From Oscillospiraceae bacterium (GTDB lineage: Bacteria; Bacillota; Clostridia; UMGS1810): a stretch of DNA of 64,000 nt. Both the position numbers and the translations under genes were made by a program. Of this stretch, positions 1 through 10,303 are shown piece after piece. Within the stretch, counting starts at the first letter, position 1, and every line of letters begins with the position of its first letter. Location of the stretch: assembly GCA_015069095.1 (NCBI GenBank), contig SVJH01000009.1, positions 19,455 through 83,454 of the forward strand, in the 5' to 3' direction. Under the pieces are notes generated by a model. That model searched no databases, was not told the DNA's origin, and worked only from the letters and a program-made list of their open reading frames with translations.

Positions 1-1094
1 AAAAGAACATTTTCAACAGTCATTTCCATTGTGTTATCAAAACTTTTCATTGCACCTTCAACCAAAGTTGCAATATCTAAAAATTTTATTTTGTCATTTA
101 AAAAAAGTTCTACCGCAGCCTCATTTGCACCATTTAAAACAGCACCCATTAGATTTCCCTCTTTAAGTGCCAAAAATGCAAGCGAAAGACATTTAAATGT
201 ATCGTAATCAGGCTCATCAAAAGTAAGAGATGAAATTTTTGAAAAATCAAGCGGAGTACCTGTCGATTCTTTTCTTTCAGGATAGTTTAGCGCATAACTT
301 ATAGGTATTCTCATATCAGCACTTCCAAGTTGTGCAATAATTGAATTGTCGCTAAATTCAACCATAGAGTGAATTATACTTTGTCTGTGAACAAGAGGTG
401 TGATTTTTTCTGCTTCGACATTAAAAAGCCATTTTGCCTCAATCACTTCAAGCCCTTTATTCATAAGTGTTGCGCTGTCTATTGTAATTTTTTGTCCCAT
501 AACCCAGTTAGGATGCTTAAGTGCTTCTTTTTTTGTAACATTTTTAAGTTCATCTTTTGTTTTTCCAAAAAATGGTCCGCCTGATGCAGTTAAAATAATT
601 CTTTTTATATTTTTTTCATCTTTTAAGCATTGAAAAATTGCACTATGCTCACTATCAACAGGAAGTATAGCCACATCGTTTTCTTTTGCCTTTTGCATAA
701 CGATTTCTCCTGCACACACAAGTGTTTCTTTGTTTGCAAGTGCAATTGTTTTTTTACTTTCAATAGCTGCTATTGTAGGCAAAAGTCCCGCCATACCAAC
801 CACACTGTTTAAAACAATATCACAATTTTCAAGCGTAGAAAGATATGTAAGTCCTTCATTTGAAGAAACAACTTTTATGTTCGTATCTTTAAGTAAAAAC
901 TTAAGTTGTTCTTTTTTGTCTTCATCTACAATACAAACTGCTTCAGGATTAAATTTAAGCGCTTGTTTTGCTAAAAGTTCTACATTACTTTTTGCAGCAA
1001 GACCGACAATTTTAAAGTCTTTTGAGTTTTCAATAACATCTATTGCCTGAGTTCCTATTGAACCTGTAGAACCTAAAATAACAATTTTTTTCAT
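1..1094 (-). CDS. dxr: 1-deoxy-D-xylulose-5-phosphate reductoisomerase (3' end cut by window edge)
   Basis: DXR converts deoxyxylulose phosphate to methylerythritol phosphate with NADPH, the committed step of the MEP isoprenoid pathway. About 364 codons are visible from the ATG at 1094, and the frame stays open to base 1, so only the C-terminal tail is missing. Visible motifs are the N-terminal Rossmann GSTGSIG, LANKETLV, the metal-binding PVDSEHSA, ASGGPFFGK, a WVMGQKITIDSATLMNKG stretch and VHRQSIIHSMVEF. A GAGAGGAC ribosome binding site lies 7 nt before the ATG. It is the last visible gene of the minus-strand run pyrH-frr-uppS-cdsA-dxr, which is the usual Firmicutes order and joins isoprenoid precursor and lipid-carrier synthesis. 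Confidence 0.96.
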   Translation of the reverse strand, partial: MKKIVILGSTGSIGTQAIDVIENSKDFKIVGLAAKSNVELLAKQALKFNPEAVCIVDEDKKEQLKFLLKDTNIKVVSSNEGLTYLSTLENCDIVLNSVVGMAGLLPTIAAIESKKTIALANKETLVCAGEIVMQKAKENDVAILPVDSEHSAIFQCLKDEKNIKRIILTASGGPFFGKTKDELKNVTKKEALKHPNWVMGQKITIDSATLMNKGLEVIEAKWLFNVEAEKITPLVHRQSIIHSMVEFSDNSIIAQLGSADMRIPISYALNYPERKESTGTPLDFSKISSLTFDEPDYDTFKCLSLAFLALKEGNLMGAVLNGANEAAVELFLNDKIKFLDIATLVEGAMKSFDNTMEMTVENVL

Positions 1095-1115
1095 TTTTTG
1101 TCCTCTCACAAAAAG

Positions 1116-1958
1116 TTATTTTGTAATTATAGGAAGAATAAGACATATGTAATAAACATAAGGGGCAACAACCAAAACGCTGTCAAATCTGTCCATAATG
1201 CCGCCATGTCCCAAAAGAATATTACTGTAATCTTTTGTATTGTAATGCCTTTTTATGCACGATGCTATAAGATCGCCGAATTGCGATATTACAGATCCAA
1301 AAAACGCAATAATTATCATATTAACATAATTTACTGTATAATTAAAGTATGCACATCCAAGCGCATAAATAACCAACACAAATATAGCGCCAACTACACC
1401 GCCAATTGCACCTTCTACTGTTTTTTTGGCACTTACTTTTTCTATAAGTTTGTGTTTTCCAAAAAACTTACCTGTAAAGTAAGCAAATGTATCTGTCCCC
1501 CACGAAATAAGAAGTACTATCCACAAAATAATTTTTCCATATGGAAGCATAACGATTAAAAGCAAGTGTAAAAACATTAAATTTGTATACAATGTTGTAA
1601 AAAATGATGCAACCCATGTTTCAAAATCTGTTTTTTCAAAACTAAGCACTGCAAAAATTCCGGTTGCAATCATATAAAACACTGTTGCTGGCAGAAAAAC
1701 TTTCGCAAAAGACTCATACCCCAATGTTTTTGTAAACACAGAATATACACTTGTTCCAATTAAACACAATGAATATATAATTCCCATTAGAGACAAAACT
1801 ATATTATTCTTTTTAAACAGACCGACTGTTTTGTGCATCTCGCATATTGCAATAAATGTAATTATTGAAAGTGCAATTGAAAGAACACATACATCTGATG
1901 AAATTATGCAAATTGCAGCAATAAACCCTATAACTCCAATTAAAATACGGTTGAGCAT
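1116..1958 (-). CDS. cdsA: Phosphatidate cytidylyltransferase
   Basis: CdsA makes CDP-diacylglycerol from CTP and phosphatidic acid in the membrane, the precursor of all phospholipids. The protein has about 280 residues with many hydrophobic segments. It carries the family signature near the C-terminus: S-C-I-K-R, then LGHGGIMDRFD, which holds the metal-binding Asp residues. A longer reading exists from 2075, but the ATG at 1956-1958 has a GGAGG site inside the last codons of uppS and sits 1 nt after the uppS stop. This indicates translational coupling and decides the start. It belongs to the pyrH-to-dxr operon. Confidence 0.95.
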   Translation of the reverse strand: MLNRILIGVIGFIAAICIISSDVCVLSIALSIITFIAICEMHKTVGLFKKNNIVLSLMGIIYSLCLIGTSVYSVFTKTLGYESFAKVFLPATVFYMIATGIFAVLSFEKTDFETWVASFFTTLYTNLMFLHLLLIVMLPYGKIILWIVLLISWGTDTFAYFTGKFFGKHKLIEKVSAKKTVEGAIGGVVGAIFVLVIYALGCAYFNYTVNYVNMIIIAFFGSVISQFGDLIASCIKRHYNTKDYSNILLGHGGIMDRFDSVLVVAPYVYYICLILPIITK

Positions 1959-1959
1959 A

Positions 1960-2700
1960 TTACACACCTCCAAATCGTCTGTTTCTAAGCTGATAATCAA
2001 TAATTGCATCTTCAAATTTTTTTGTTGTAAAATCAGGCCAGAAAATATCCGAATACCAAAACTCACTGTATGCACATTGCCAAAGCAAAAAGTTACTTAA
2101 TCTGTATTCACCGCTTGGTCTTATAATAAGATCAGGGTCAGGAACGTCATATGTATAAAGATTATCTGAAATCATTTTTTCGTCAATATCTTCTACATTT
2201 ACATTCCCATCTTTTACATTTTGGGCAATTTTTTTAACAGCCTGGCATATTTCAAGCCTTCCGCCGTAATTTAAAGCAATATTTATTGAAATTCCCGTTT
2301 TATGTTTCGATTTTTCTTCACAAATATCTATAAGTTCATTTATTTCATCAGATAACTCTTCCCTGTGTCCAAATACCCTAAGACGTGCATCTTTTTTACC
2401 CAAAAGATTATCAAAATCAAGAAGATAATCTTTTAGTAGTTTCATAAGTGCATCTACTTCTTCTTTAGGACGTTTCCAGTTTTCAGTTGAAAATGCGTAA
2501 ACAGTAAGATATTTAACTCCCATATTACCTGCAAAATCAACTATATTTTCAAGGTTTTTTGCACCCATACTGTGTCCTACACTTCTTGGAAGACCTCTTT
2601 TTTTAGCCCATCTACCGTTGCCATCCATAATAATTGCAACGTGCTTTGGAATATTATTTTTGTCTAAAACTCTTTTTGCTCTTTTTTTAAATCCAAACAT
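1960..2700 (-). CDS. uppS: Undecaprenyl (di-trans,poly-cis) diphosphate synthase
   Basis: This cis-prenyltransferase extends farnesyl diphosphate with isopentenyl diphosphate to make the C55 lipid carrier for peptidoglycan and wall polymers. The catalytic signature HVAIIMDGNGRWAKKRG is near the N-terminus, followed by GHSMGAKNL, YAFSTENWKRPKEEV and the C-terminal DLIIRPSGEYRLSNFLLWQCAYSE substrate site (given here in parts: RPSGE, RLSNF, WQ, AYSE). The start was placed at 2700 (MFGFKK) because AAAGGTGA lies 5 nt upstream. An in-frame ATG at 2721 lacks a comparable site. The length of 246 residues is normal for the family. Confidence 0.95.
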   Translation of the reverse strand: MFGFKKRAKRVLDKNNIPKHVAIIMDGNGRWAKKRGLPRSVGHSMGAKNLENIVDFAGNMGVKYLTVYAFSTENWKRPKEEVDALMKLLKDYLLDFDNLLGKKDARLRVFGHREELSDEINELIDICEEKSKHKTGISINIALNYGGRLEICQAVKKIAQNVKDGNVNVEDIDEKMISDNLYTYDVPDPDLIIRPSGEYRLSNFLLWQCAYSEFWYSDIFWPDFTTKKFEDAIIDYQLRNRRFGGV

Positions 2701-2754
2701 AAATTCACCTTTATTATACAAATCGGGCGCATAAATGCGCCCTTTGATAAATTA

Positions 2755-3309
2755 TTATACAGAAAGTATTTCTTTTTCTTTTTTTGCACAGGTATCATCA
2801 ATTTCTTTGATGTATTTATCTGTAAGTGTCTGAATATCTTTTTCAATACCTTTTAAATCATCTTCAGTAATTTCACTGTTCTTTTTCTGGTTTTTATAAA
2901 AGTCCATAGCATCACGTCTTATTGAGCGAACTGCAACTTTTGCATTTTCACCTTTTTTGCCAACTTCTTTAACAATTTCTTTTCTTCTTTCTTCTGTTAA
3001 AGGTGGGAAGTTAAGTCTGATGCTTTTTCCGTCATTTTGAGGGTTTAAACCAAGTTCGCTTTTTTGAATTGCTTTTTCAATTTCAGAAACAATACTTGCA
3101 TCCCAAGGCTGAATAATAATTGTTCTTGCATCAGGAACTGCAATAGATGCAACCTGAGCAATAGGTGATGCAACACCATAGTATTCTACTGAAATTTTAT
3201 CTAAAACTGCAGGATTTGCTCTTCCTGCTCTTAATGTATTTAGATCGCTATCAAGTGCAGCGATACTTTTTTGCATTTTTGTTTCGAATTGTTCGTATTT
3301 TCCTGCCAT
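2755..3309 (-). CDS. frr: Ribosome recycling factor
   Basis: RRF works with EF-G to split the post-termination ribosome. The protein is 184 residues, typical for the family. It shows the conserved DLNTLRAGRANP segment, IIIQPWD, the NPQNDGKSIRLNFPPLTEERR stretch (key residues N-DG-IR-PP-T-ERR) and the VRSIRRDA helix of the three-helix bundle. A GGAGAG ribosome binding site precedes the ATG. It lies between pyrH and uppS in the standard order. Confidence 0.97.
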   Translation of the reverse strand: MAGKYEQFETKMQKSIAALDSDLNTLRAGRANPAVLDKISVEYYGVASPIAQVASIAVPDARTIIIQPWDASIVSEIEKAIQKSELGLNPQNDGKSIRLNFPPLTEERRKEIVKEVGKKGENAKVAVRSIRRDAMDFYKNQKKNSEITEDDLKGIEKDIQTLTDKYIKEIDDTCAKKEKEILSV

Positions 3310-3327
3310 AATAAATCTCTCCTTTTT

Positions 3328-4050
<723 letters not shown>

Positions 4051-4087
4051 TTATATTTAAACCTTTAAAATAAATTCGACACTTTTT

Positions 4088-4768
4088 TTATAAATCCTTC
4101 TTAATATTGTTTTTATCACAAATAAAATCTATAATTTCTTTTGGATGTTTTATTATCATATCAGCACCATTATCTGTAAGTTCTTTTTCAGGTCTAAATC
4201 CCCAAAGAACACCAACGGCAAAAACATCCCCGTTTTTAGCAGTTTCCATATCTGTTTTTGTATCGCCAAAGTATAGGATTTCATCCTTTGAAACACCCAT
4301 ATCATCAAGCATTTTGTTAAGACGCATTGAATCAGGTTTTAGCGTTGTTCCTTCTGATACTCCGCTTATGTACTCAAATGTTCCATCTTTAAAAAAGTGT
4401 TTTAAAACATCTTCTGCTGCACCTTGCGGTTTATTTGTTATAACACCTTTTTTAATTCCGTTTTTGGAAAGAAATTCCATAAGTTCATTTATGCCGTCAT
4501 AAATTGTAGTTTTATAAAGTGAATCTGTTTCATAATCATCATGATAGAACTCTTTCATTTCATTATACACTTTATCATCATAAACATCAAGTTCATTAAG
4601 CATATTTTTAACTAAAATTTCGTACCCATTTCCGACTAAAAATTTATATCTGTCGGACGTAATATTTCCGTATCCGAATTTGTTAAGTGCTCTGTTTGCG
4701 TAATAAGTAATTGTTTCAATTGTATCGGCAATTGTTCCGTCAAGATCAAATATACATGCTTTTATCAT
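4088..4768 (-). CDS. HAD-superfamily phosphatase, phosphoglycolate phosphatase-like
   Basis: A 226-residue HAD hydrolase. Motif I is FDLDGTIADT at the N-terminus, with the nucleophile and acid Asp pair. A helical cap follows, then motif II around VITNKPQG, the motif III region (LKPDSMRL) and motif IV YFGDTKTDMETAKNGD. This layout resembles Gph/PpaX-type phosphatases that act on phosphoglycolate or other small phosphates, but the substrate cannot be read from the sequence. The ATG overlaps the stop of the WYL regulator gene by 4 bp (ATGA), so it is translationally coupled and is the third gene of a mutS2-WYL-HAD operon. Confidence 0.85.
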   Translation of the reverse strand: MIKACIFDLDGTIADTIETITYYANRALNKFGYGNITSDRYKFLVGNGYEILVKNMLNELDVYDDKVYNEMKEFYHDDYETDSLYKTTIYDGINELMEFLSKNGIKKGVITNKPQGAAEDVLKHFFKDGTFEYISGVSEGTTLKPDSMRLNKMLDDMGVSKDEILYFGDTKTDMETAKNGDVFAVGVLWGFRPEKELTDNGADMIIKHPKEIIDFICDKNNIKKDL

Positions 4769-5757
4769 TTGTAGTTTCTCCTTACATTGTTTATTATTTT
4801 TAAGAATTCATCTTTTACATATTCAGGTTCTGATATTTTAATTTTTTCGCCAAATGTAAATATCCATGCATAAAAAGTTGGGCTTACATTTATTTTTACA
4901 TTCGCTAAAAATGTTTTTTCGTCATTTTTTCTTATTAAAATATCTTCACCAAATCTGTCGATTACAGGGTTTATTATGCTATTGTCGCAAATAAGTTTTA
5001 CATCTGTTGTTTTTCCGGAATACATACTGAATACTTTTTTCGAGTAGTCTCCAATGTTGAATTTTTCGTCCGTTACCTCTTTTATATCACGTATTTTTTC
5101 GTCCAAAATTTCAAGATGCGCCATTTTATCTACTCTGAACTGTGTTAACCCTTCGTACTTTTCATAATGCGATATTAAATAATAATTTCCTTCAGAAAAA
5201 GTTAGTGAATATGGCGAAACTATATACAAATCGCCATTGTTTTTTAGTACTTTTTCTTTATTTACATTGTATTCATAATACTTAAATGCAATTTTTTTGC
5301 AATTTGTGATTGCATCGTGAAGCATATCAACCGTATAGTAAATTTTTTCATTTAAGTTTTTTGCCATATCGGCTGTATAAACCTGTCTTTGAAGTTCGTT
5401 TGCATAAAACTTACTTGTAAGATTTTCAAGTTTTTTAATAAGTTCGTTACTCTTTTTTTCTGTAATAAATCTTGATGATGAAACAGAATCAACAAGTAGT
5501 TTAAGTTCCGGAAGTTCAAAATCTCTTGATGCCATATAATATCCGAAATTTTTGCCCTTTTCACATATTATATCATATCCGAAAAGTTTTAAATCTTCAA
5601 TATTTGCATATACAGATTTTCTTTCGGCACTGATCCCGTAATTTGCAAGTTTACTTATTATTTCATTCATCGTAAGATGATGAAATTCGTCTGTATTTTC
5701 CGACAAAATTTTTATAAGATATAAAATTTTAAGTCTTTGATTGCTTTCCTTAGCCAT
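4765..5757 (-). CDS. WYL-domain transcriptional regulator (HTH_11 + WYL)
   Basis: A 330-residue protein with an N-terminal winged helix-turn-helix (about residues 5-65) and a WYL domain in the second half. The WYL core reads YIVSPYSLTFSEGNYYLISH followed by the arginine of QFRVDKM. WYL proteins are ligand-responsive regulators, often linked to nucleic acid stress. The gene has an AGGA site overlapping the stop of mutS2, so it is co-transcribed with mutS2 and the downstream phosphatase. The operon partner MutS2 fits a role in DNA or ribosome stress, but that is inference from position. Confidence 0.85.
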   Translation of the reverse strand: MAKESNQRLKILYLIKILSENTDEFHHLTMNEIISKLANYGISAERKSVYANIEDLKLFGYDIICEKGKNFGYYMASRDFELPELKLLVDSVSSSRFITEKKSNELIKKLENLTSKFYANELQRQVYTADMAKNLNEKIYYTVDMLHDAITNCKKIAFKYYEYNVNKEKVLKNNGDLYIVSPYSLTFSEGNYYLISHYEKYEGLTQFRVDKMAHLEILDEKIRDIKEVTDEKFNIGDYSKKVFSMYSGKTTDVKLICDNSIINPVIDRFGEDILIRKNDEKTFLANVKINVSPTFYAWIFTFGEKIKISEPEYVKDEFLKIINNVRRNYK

Positions 5758-5765
5758 ATTTTATC

Positions 5766-8117
5766 CTACTTAAGTTCTATTACGGTAACACCTGCATCAC
5801 CTTCGCCGAAAACTCCAAGCCTGAATGATTTTACTCTTGGCTGTTTTCTAAGATATGCCCATATTCCGTTTCTTAAAACTCCGGTTCCCTTTCCGTGAAT
5901 TACTCTTACAGTCGAAAGTGATGATAATATTGCATCATCTAAGAATTTTTCAAGAAGATATATTGAATCTTCAACATTTTCGCCACGAACATCAAGTTCA
6001 GTTCCGACATTCATTGTTTTTGAAACGCTTGATGAAATCTGCGATTTTGTATTTTTCACTTTTTCTTCTTTTACAAGTCTTAAATCCGATAGATTTGTGC
6101 TTATTTTCATTATCCCGACTTTTACAAATAAATCTCCTTTAATATCAGGAAGCGATACAACTGTCCCCTCCTGATTTAAACTTAATACTTTTACGCTATC
6201 GCCTTTTTTTACTGTTTTTGGAGCTTTGGTGTTTTGGATAGGTTTTTGATTTTTTTCTTCTTCAAAATTTTTCTTTTTCTCTTCGTTAAACTTACGTCTT
6301 GCATTTTCCATAGCACGGTTTGCCTCTGTTTTATCACGCATTTTCTGTGCTTTTTTAATGTCGTTTATAAGTTTATCTGCCTGTTCTTTTGCTTCGCTTA
6401 ATATTTTTTCGGCTTCATCTTTTGCCCTCGTTATTATTTTATCTGTTTTTTCATTTAGTGCTTTGTTACGTTTTGCCATTTCGTCTTTTAAAGACTGTGC
6501 TTCTTTTTTGATTGATTTTGCTTTATCTTTATCTTTTTCTGCCCTTATCCTGTTTTTTTCAAGTTCAGAAAGTACATCTTCCATTTTTACGCTTTCTGTG
6601 TCTATATGTTCTTTTGCCTTTTCAATTATATAGTCAGAAAGTCCCAATCTTTTTGAAATTGCAAATGCATTACTTTTACCTGGAATTCCGATTAAAAGAC
6701 GGTATGTCGGCGCTAAAGTTTCAACGTCAAATTCACAAGAAGCATTCTCTACCCTGTCATTTGACAAAGCATACATTTTAATTTCACTATAATGCGTTGT
6801 AGCGCAAGATTTTGCACCCATATTTTTTACAAATTCCAAAATACTGATTGCAAGGGCAGCGCCTTCTGTAGGGTCTGTACCTGCGCCAAGTTCATCAAAA
6901 AGACAAAGTGATCTGTCGTTTACTTTATCTAAAATATCAACGATATTTACCATATGTGATGAAAACGTACTAAGGCTTTGTTCGATACTTTGTTCATCTC
7001 CGATATCAGCAAAAATATCTTCAAATACACTGATTTCGCTACCTTCATTACTTGTTATGAAAAGTCCTGACTGTGCCATAATTGTTAAAAGTCCAATTGT
7101 TTTAAGTGTAACTGTTTTACCGCCTGTATTAGGACCTGTTACAACTAAAGTATCAAAATCTTTTCCAAGATAAATATCTGTTGGTACAACCGTTTTTTCA
7201 TCTAAAAGAGGATGTCTTGCTTTTATAAGATTTATAATTCCCTTATCGTTTAAAAGCGGTTTATATGCATTTGTATTTAAAGCATATTTTGCTTTTGCAA
7301 ATATTATATCGAGCATGATGATTGTTTCATATGTCATTTCAACAAGTTTTGATACCACTCCAACTTCATTTGAAAGTGATGCTAAAATTCTTTCAATTTC
7401 CTCTTTTTCGTCCGCTAAAAGTTTTCGTATTTCGTTATTTGTTTCAACTACGCTGATTGGCTCAATAAACACAGTTGCCCCTGTTGATGAAACATCGTGT
7501 ACAATACCCTGAATACTGCCTTTATGTTCTGCTTTTACAGGAATAACAAATCTGTCTGAACGCATTGTTATTATATTTTCCTGAAGAGCCTTCTGGTAAG
7601 TCGGGCTGGATATAATTTTTTGAAGTATATCTTTTACTTTATTGTTTGCATTTTTTATTTTTCTTCTTATATCAAGAAGTGTACTTGAAGCATCGTCTGC
7701 AACTGTTTCTGCATCTATTATACTTGTATTTATTTTTGTTTCAAGCGCCTTATCTGTATACAAACATTCAAAGTGTTCTCTTAATACATCAGTATACTCT
7801 TCGTCTAAATACTTTTTAAATCCACGCGATGTTGCAAGTGTTTTTGAAATATTTATAAGTTCTTGGCACGTTAAAACACCGCCGATATTAACACGTTTTA
7901 AACTACCGCGTATATCTGCGCTTACATAAATGGAAGGAGCACCGCATTTTGTACAGATTGTAAGTGCTTCGCCTGTTTCATCAATCATCTTTTTTACTTC
8001 TTTAAGTTTTTTTGATGGTTTTATATTAAGTATTTCTTCTTTTGATGTTTCCATTACCGCAAAAGATGACAATTTATTTAAAATTTTATCAAATTCCAAT
8101 ACTTTTAAGGATTTCAT
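5766..8117 (-). CDS. mutS2: MutS2 family ATPase/endonuclease
   Basis: MutS2 suppresses recombination and, in Bacillus subtilis, also acts on collided ribosomes. The protein is 783 residues. Walker A GPNTGGKT is at about residues 328-335, followed by the ABC-type signature and Walker B region (LCLFDELGAGTDPTEGAAL). A long charged coiled coil comes next and a C-terminal Smr nuclease domain follows, with LDVRG and VIHGKGTGVLR. The start at 8117 (MKSLKVLEF) has GGAGG at a spacing of 6; an upstream in-frame ATG at 8174 has no such site. It heads the mutS2-WYL-HAD operon. Confidence 0.95.
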   Translation of the reverse strand: MKSLKVLEFDKILNKLSSFAVMETSKEEILNIKPSKKLKEVKKMIDETGEALTICTKCGAPSIYVSADIRGSLKRVNIGGVLTCQELINISKTLATSRGFKKYLDEEYTDVLREHFECLYTDKALETKINTSIIDAETVADDASSTLLDIRRKIKNANNKVKDILQKIISSPTYQKALQENIITMRSDRFVIPVKAEHKGSIQGIVHDVSSTGATVFIEPISVVETNNEIRKLLADEKEEIERILASLSNEVGVVSKLVEMTYETIIMLDIIFAKAKYALNTNAYKPLLNDKGIINLIKARHPLLDEKTVVPTDIYLGKDFDTLVVTGPNTGGKTVTLKTIGLLTIMAQSGLFITSNEGSEISVFEDIFADIGDEQSIEQSLSTFSSHMVNIVDILDKVNDRSLCLFDELGAGTDPTEGAALAISILEFVKNMGAKSCATTHYSEIKMYALSNDRVENASCEFDVETLAPTYRLLIGIPGKSNAFAISKRLGLSDYIIEKAKEHIDTESVKMEDVLSELEKNRIRAEKDKDKAKSIKKEAQSLKDEMAKRNKALNEKTDKIITRAKDEAEKILSEAKEQADKLINDIKKAQKMRDKTEANRAMENARRKFNEEKKKNFEEEKNQKPIQNTKAPKTVKKGDSVKVLSLNQEGTVVSLPDIKGDLFVKVGIMKISTNLSDLRLVKEEKVKNTKSQISSSVSKTMNVGTELDVRGENVEDSIYLLEKFLDDAILSSLSTVRVIHGKGTGVLRNGIWAYLRKQPRVKSFRLGVFGEGDAGVTVIELK

Positions 8118-8245
8118 TTTTTCCTCCATAAATTTACTTATGTATATTTTATCACAAAATTTTTTATATTTCAATATTTATTGTACGTTTTATTGGACAC
8201 ATTATTCAATATAATTAAATTACACTAAACGAAAGGGTGATTTAA

Positions 8246-8476
8246 ATGAAAAAAATTTCAAACTTATTTATGTTTATAGGCGTTATTTTACTTATAGGAA
8301 CTGCAGGTGCATCTGATGTCGGCAATATTGAGTTTTTACAAATTGTAAAACAGTTGCTTTTCGCCTCACTTTTTATCGTATCCTCTATTATAATAAAAAA
8401 AGCATCACTTGCACTAAGTTACAAGAAAAAATATGCATCATTTAAAAAAATTGCATATCTTGGCAGTGTAAAATAA
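8246..8476 (+). CDS. Small two-helix membrane protein, unknown function
   Basis: A 76-residue protein I do not recognise. It has two hydrophobic stretches (about residues 7-24 and 36-52) separated by a short polar loop, and a lysine-rich C-terminus, so both ends are probably cytoplasmic. GAAAGGGTGA is well placed before the ATG. The gene is alone, divergent from mutS2, and followed directly by a strong hairpin terminator. The ribosome site, terminator and sensible topology support a real gene, but nothing here shows its role. Confidence 0.65.
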   Translation: MKKISNLFMFIGVILLIGTAGASDVGNIEFLQIVKQLLFASLFIVSSIIIKKASLALSYKKKYASFKKIAYLGSVK

Positions 8477-8489
8477 TGCTAAAAAAATT

Positions 8490-8524
8490 CCCAAGTAATT
8501 TTAAAATTACTTGGGTTATTTTTT
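8490..8524. terminator. Bidirectional intrinsic terminator
   Basis: A perfect inverted repeat, CCCAAGTAATTTT and its complement, is flanked by A-rich and T-rich sequence. It lies between the convergent small membrane protein gene and the phosphoglucomutase gene, and can stop transcription from both sides. Confidence 0.85.
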
Positions 8525-8535
8525 ATCCTTTTAAA

Positions 8536-10266
8536 TTAACCTTCTACAAGAGCAATAACATCTTTTTTAAACTGTTCCATTTTAGATTTTGATTTTTCCA
8601 TTGTTTCTTCACAAACACCGAAATAGAATTTAATTTTTGGTTCTGTTCCTGAAGGTCTTGCAGCAAAATACGAATTATCTTCAAGGAAGAATTTAAGTAC
8701 ATTTGAAGAAGGAAGATCAATATCTTTTTCTGTTCCGTTTTCAATATCAAATTCTTTGCCGATAGAAATATCCTGCATTTTTTTAACTTTAACGCCGCCA
8801 ACTTCTTTTGGTGGATTTTTTCTTATATCTGCCATTATTTTTTTAATTTTTTCAGCGCCATCAAGTCCTTTTAGTGTAACTGTATAAAGGTTTTCAAGAT
8901 GATTTCCGTACTTTTTATAAAGGTTTTCAAGTCCTTCGTAAAGTGTCATACCTTTTTGTTTATAGTCAGCTGCCATCTGTGCAATAAGCATTGATGCAAC
9001 AACGGCGTCTTTATCTCTTGCATAGTTACCTGCAAGGTATCCATAACTTTCTTCAAAACCAAAAAGATATTCATATTCTTTAGTCGATGCAAATTCTGTC
9101 ATTTTTTCGCCGATGAATTTAAATCCTGTAAGTACATCAAAAACTTTTATTCCGTACGCTTCGCAAATAGGATAAAGCATTGCAGTTGTAACTATTGTTT
9201 TAATTACTGCACCATTTTTAGGAAGTATGCCTTTTTCCTGTTTGTTTCTTAAAATGAATTCTGTTAAAAGCACACCAACCTGATTACCTGTTAAAGTAAT
9301 GTACTCTCCGCTGCTTGTTTTAATTGTAACACCTACTCTGTCGCTGTCAGGATCTGTTGCAAAAATAACGTCTGCATTAACTTTTTTAGCAAGTTCAATT
9401 GCAAGATAAAATCCTTCGTTATCTTCAGGATTAGGAGATTTTACAGTTGAAAAATCAGGGTCAGGCATTTCCTGTTCTTTAACAATATGAACATTTTTAA
9501 CACCTATCATATCAAGTATACGTCTTACAGGCTTGTTACCTGTTCCGTGAAATGGAGTATAAACAACTTTAAAATCATCGCCAAGGTCAGCAATTGCCTG
9601 TTCATTTACAGATTGCTCTTTTACGTTTTTAAGATATTCTCTGTCAATTTCTTCGCCTATCATTTCAAGCAAGCCTTTTTCAAATGCTTCTTCTTTTGAA
9701 ATGCGTTTTATATCTTCAAAAATATCAAGTTTTGAAATAATATCGATAATATAATCACTTGTTTCAGGTGGGATTTGTCCGCCGTCAGGTCCATATGCTT
9801 TATATCCGTTATATTCTTTTGGATTATGGCTTGCTGTAATTACAACACCACGTGTACATTTTAAATATCTTACAGCAAATGAAAGTTCGGGTACAGGGCG
9901 AAGTTCGTCAAAAAGATATACTTTAATTCCGTTTGCAGCAAGTACAAGTGCTGTTTCAAGAGCAAATTCATCTGATTTATGTCTTGAATCATAAGCAATT
10001 ACAACGCCTTTTTTCATTGCTTCTTCGCCTTGTGATTTAATATCTTCACTAAGACCTTGTGTTGCTTTTCTTACTGTATAAATATTCATTCGGTTGTCGC
10101 CTGCACCAATTATTCCTCTAAGACCTGCTGTACCGAATTCCAAATCTTTTATAAATCTTTCTTTTATTTCTTCATGATTATCTTTTATAGATAAAAGTTC
10201 TTCTTTTGTTTTAGCATCAACTTTATCTGAGTCAATCCATTTTTTGTATCTTTCAATGTAGGTCAT
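8536..10266 (-). CDS. pgcA: Phosphoglucomutase/phosphomannomutase (alpha-D-phosphohexomutase)
   Basis: A 576-residue phosphohexomutase that interconverts hexose 1- and 6-phosphates. The catalytic phosphoserine loop is TASHNPKEYNGYK, the metal loop is DPDSDRVG, the sugar-binding loop is GFEESYGYL, and the C-terminal phosphate-binding loop is RPSGTEPKIKFYF. The length and the LRGIIGAGDNRMN start resemble PgcA of Bacillus rather than the shorter GlmM/ManB. AGGAGGGG precedes the ATG. It probably feeds glucose-1-phosphate to UDP-glucose and surface glycan synthesis. The gene stands alone between terminators. Confidence 0.93.
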   Translation of the reverse strand: MTYIERYKKWIDSDKVDAKTKEELLSIKDNHEEIKERFIKDLEFGTAGLRGIIGAGDNRMNIYTVRKATQGLSEDIKSQGEEAMKKGVVIAYDSRHKSDEFALETALVLAANGIKVYLFDELRPVPELSFAVRYLKCTRGVVITASHNPKEYNGYKAYGPDGGQIPPETSDYIIDIISKLDIFEDIKRISKEEAFEKGLLEMIGEEIDREYLKNVKEQSVNEQAIADLGDDFKVVYTPFHGTGNKPVRRILDMIGVKNVHIVKEQEMPDPDFSTVKSPNPEDNEGFYLAIELAKKVNADVIFATDPDSDRVGVTIKTSSGEYITLTGNQVGVLLTEFILRNKQEKGILPKNGAVIKTIVTTAMLYPICEAYGIKVFDVLTGFKFIGEKMTEFASTKEYEYLFGFEESYGYLAGNYARDKDAVVASMLIAQMAADYKQKGMTLYEGLENLYKKYGNHLENLYTVTLKGLDGAEKIKKIMADIRKNPPKEVGGVKVKKMQDISIGKEFDIENGTEKDIDLPSSNVLKFFLEDNSYFAARPSGTEPKIKFYFGVCEETMEKSKSKMEQFKKDVIALVEG

Positions 10267-10303
10267 AAGTTAACCCCTCCTAAACTATGATAACTTTATA
10301 TTA

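Noticed and set aside
1098..1559. 153-residue plus-strand open frame
   Set aside because: Entirely antisense to cdsA, with no ribosome site and no recognisable protein features.
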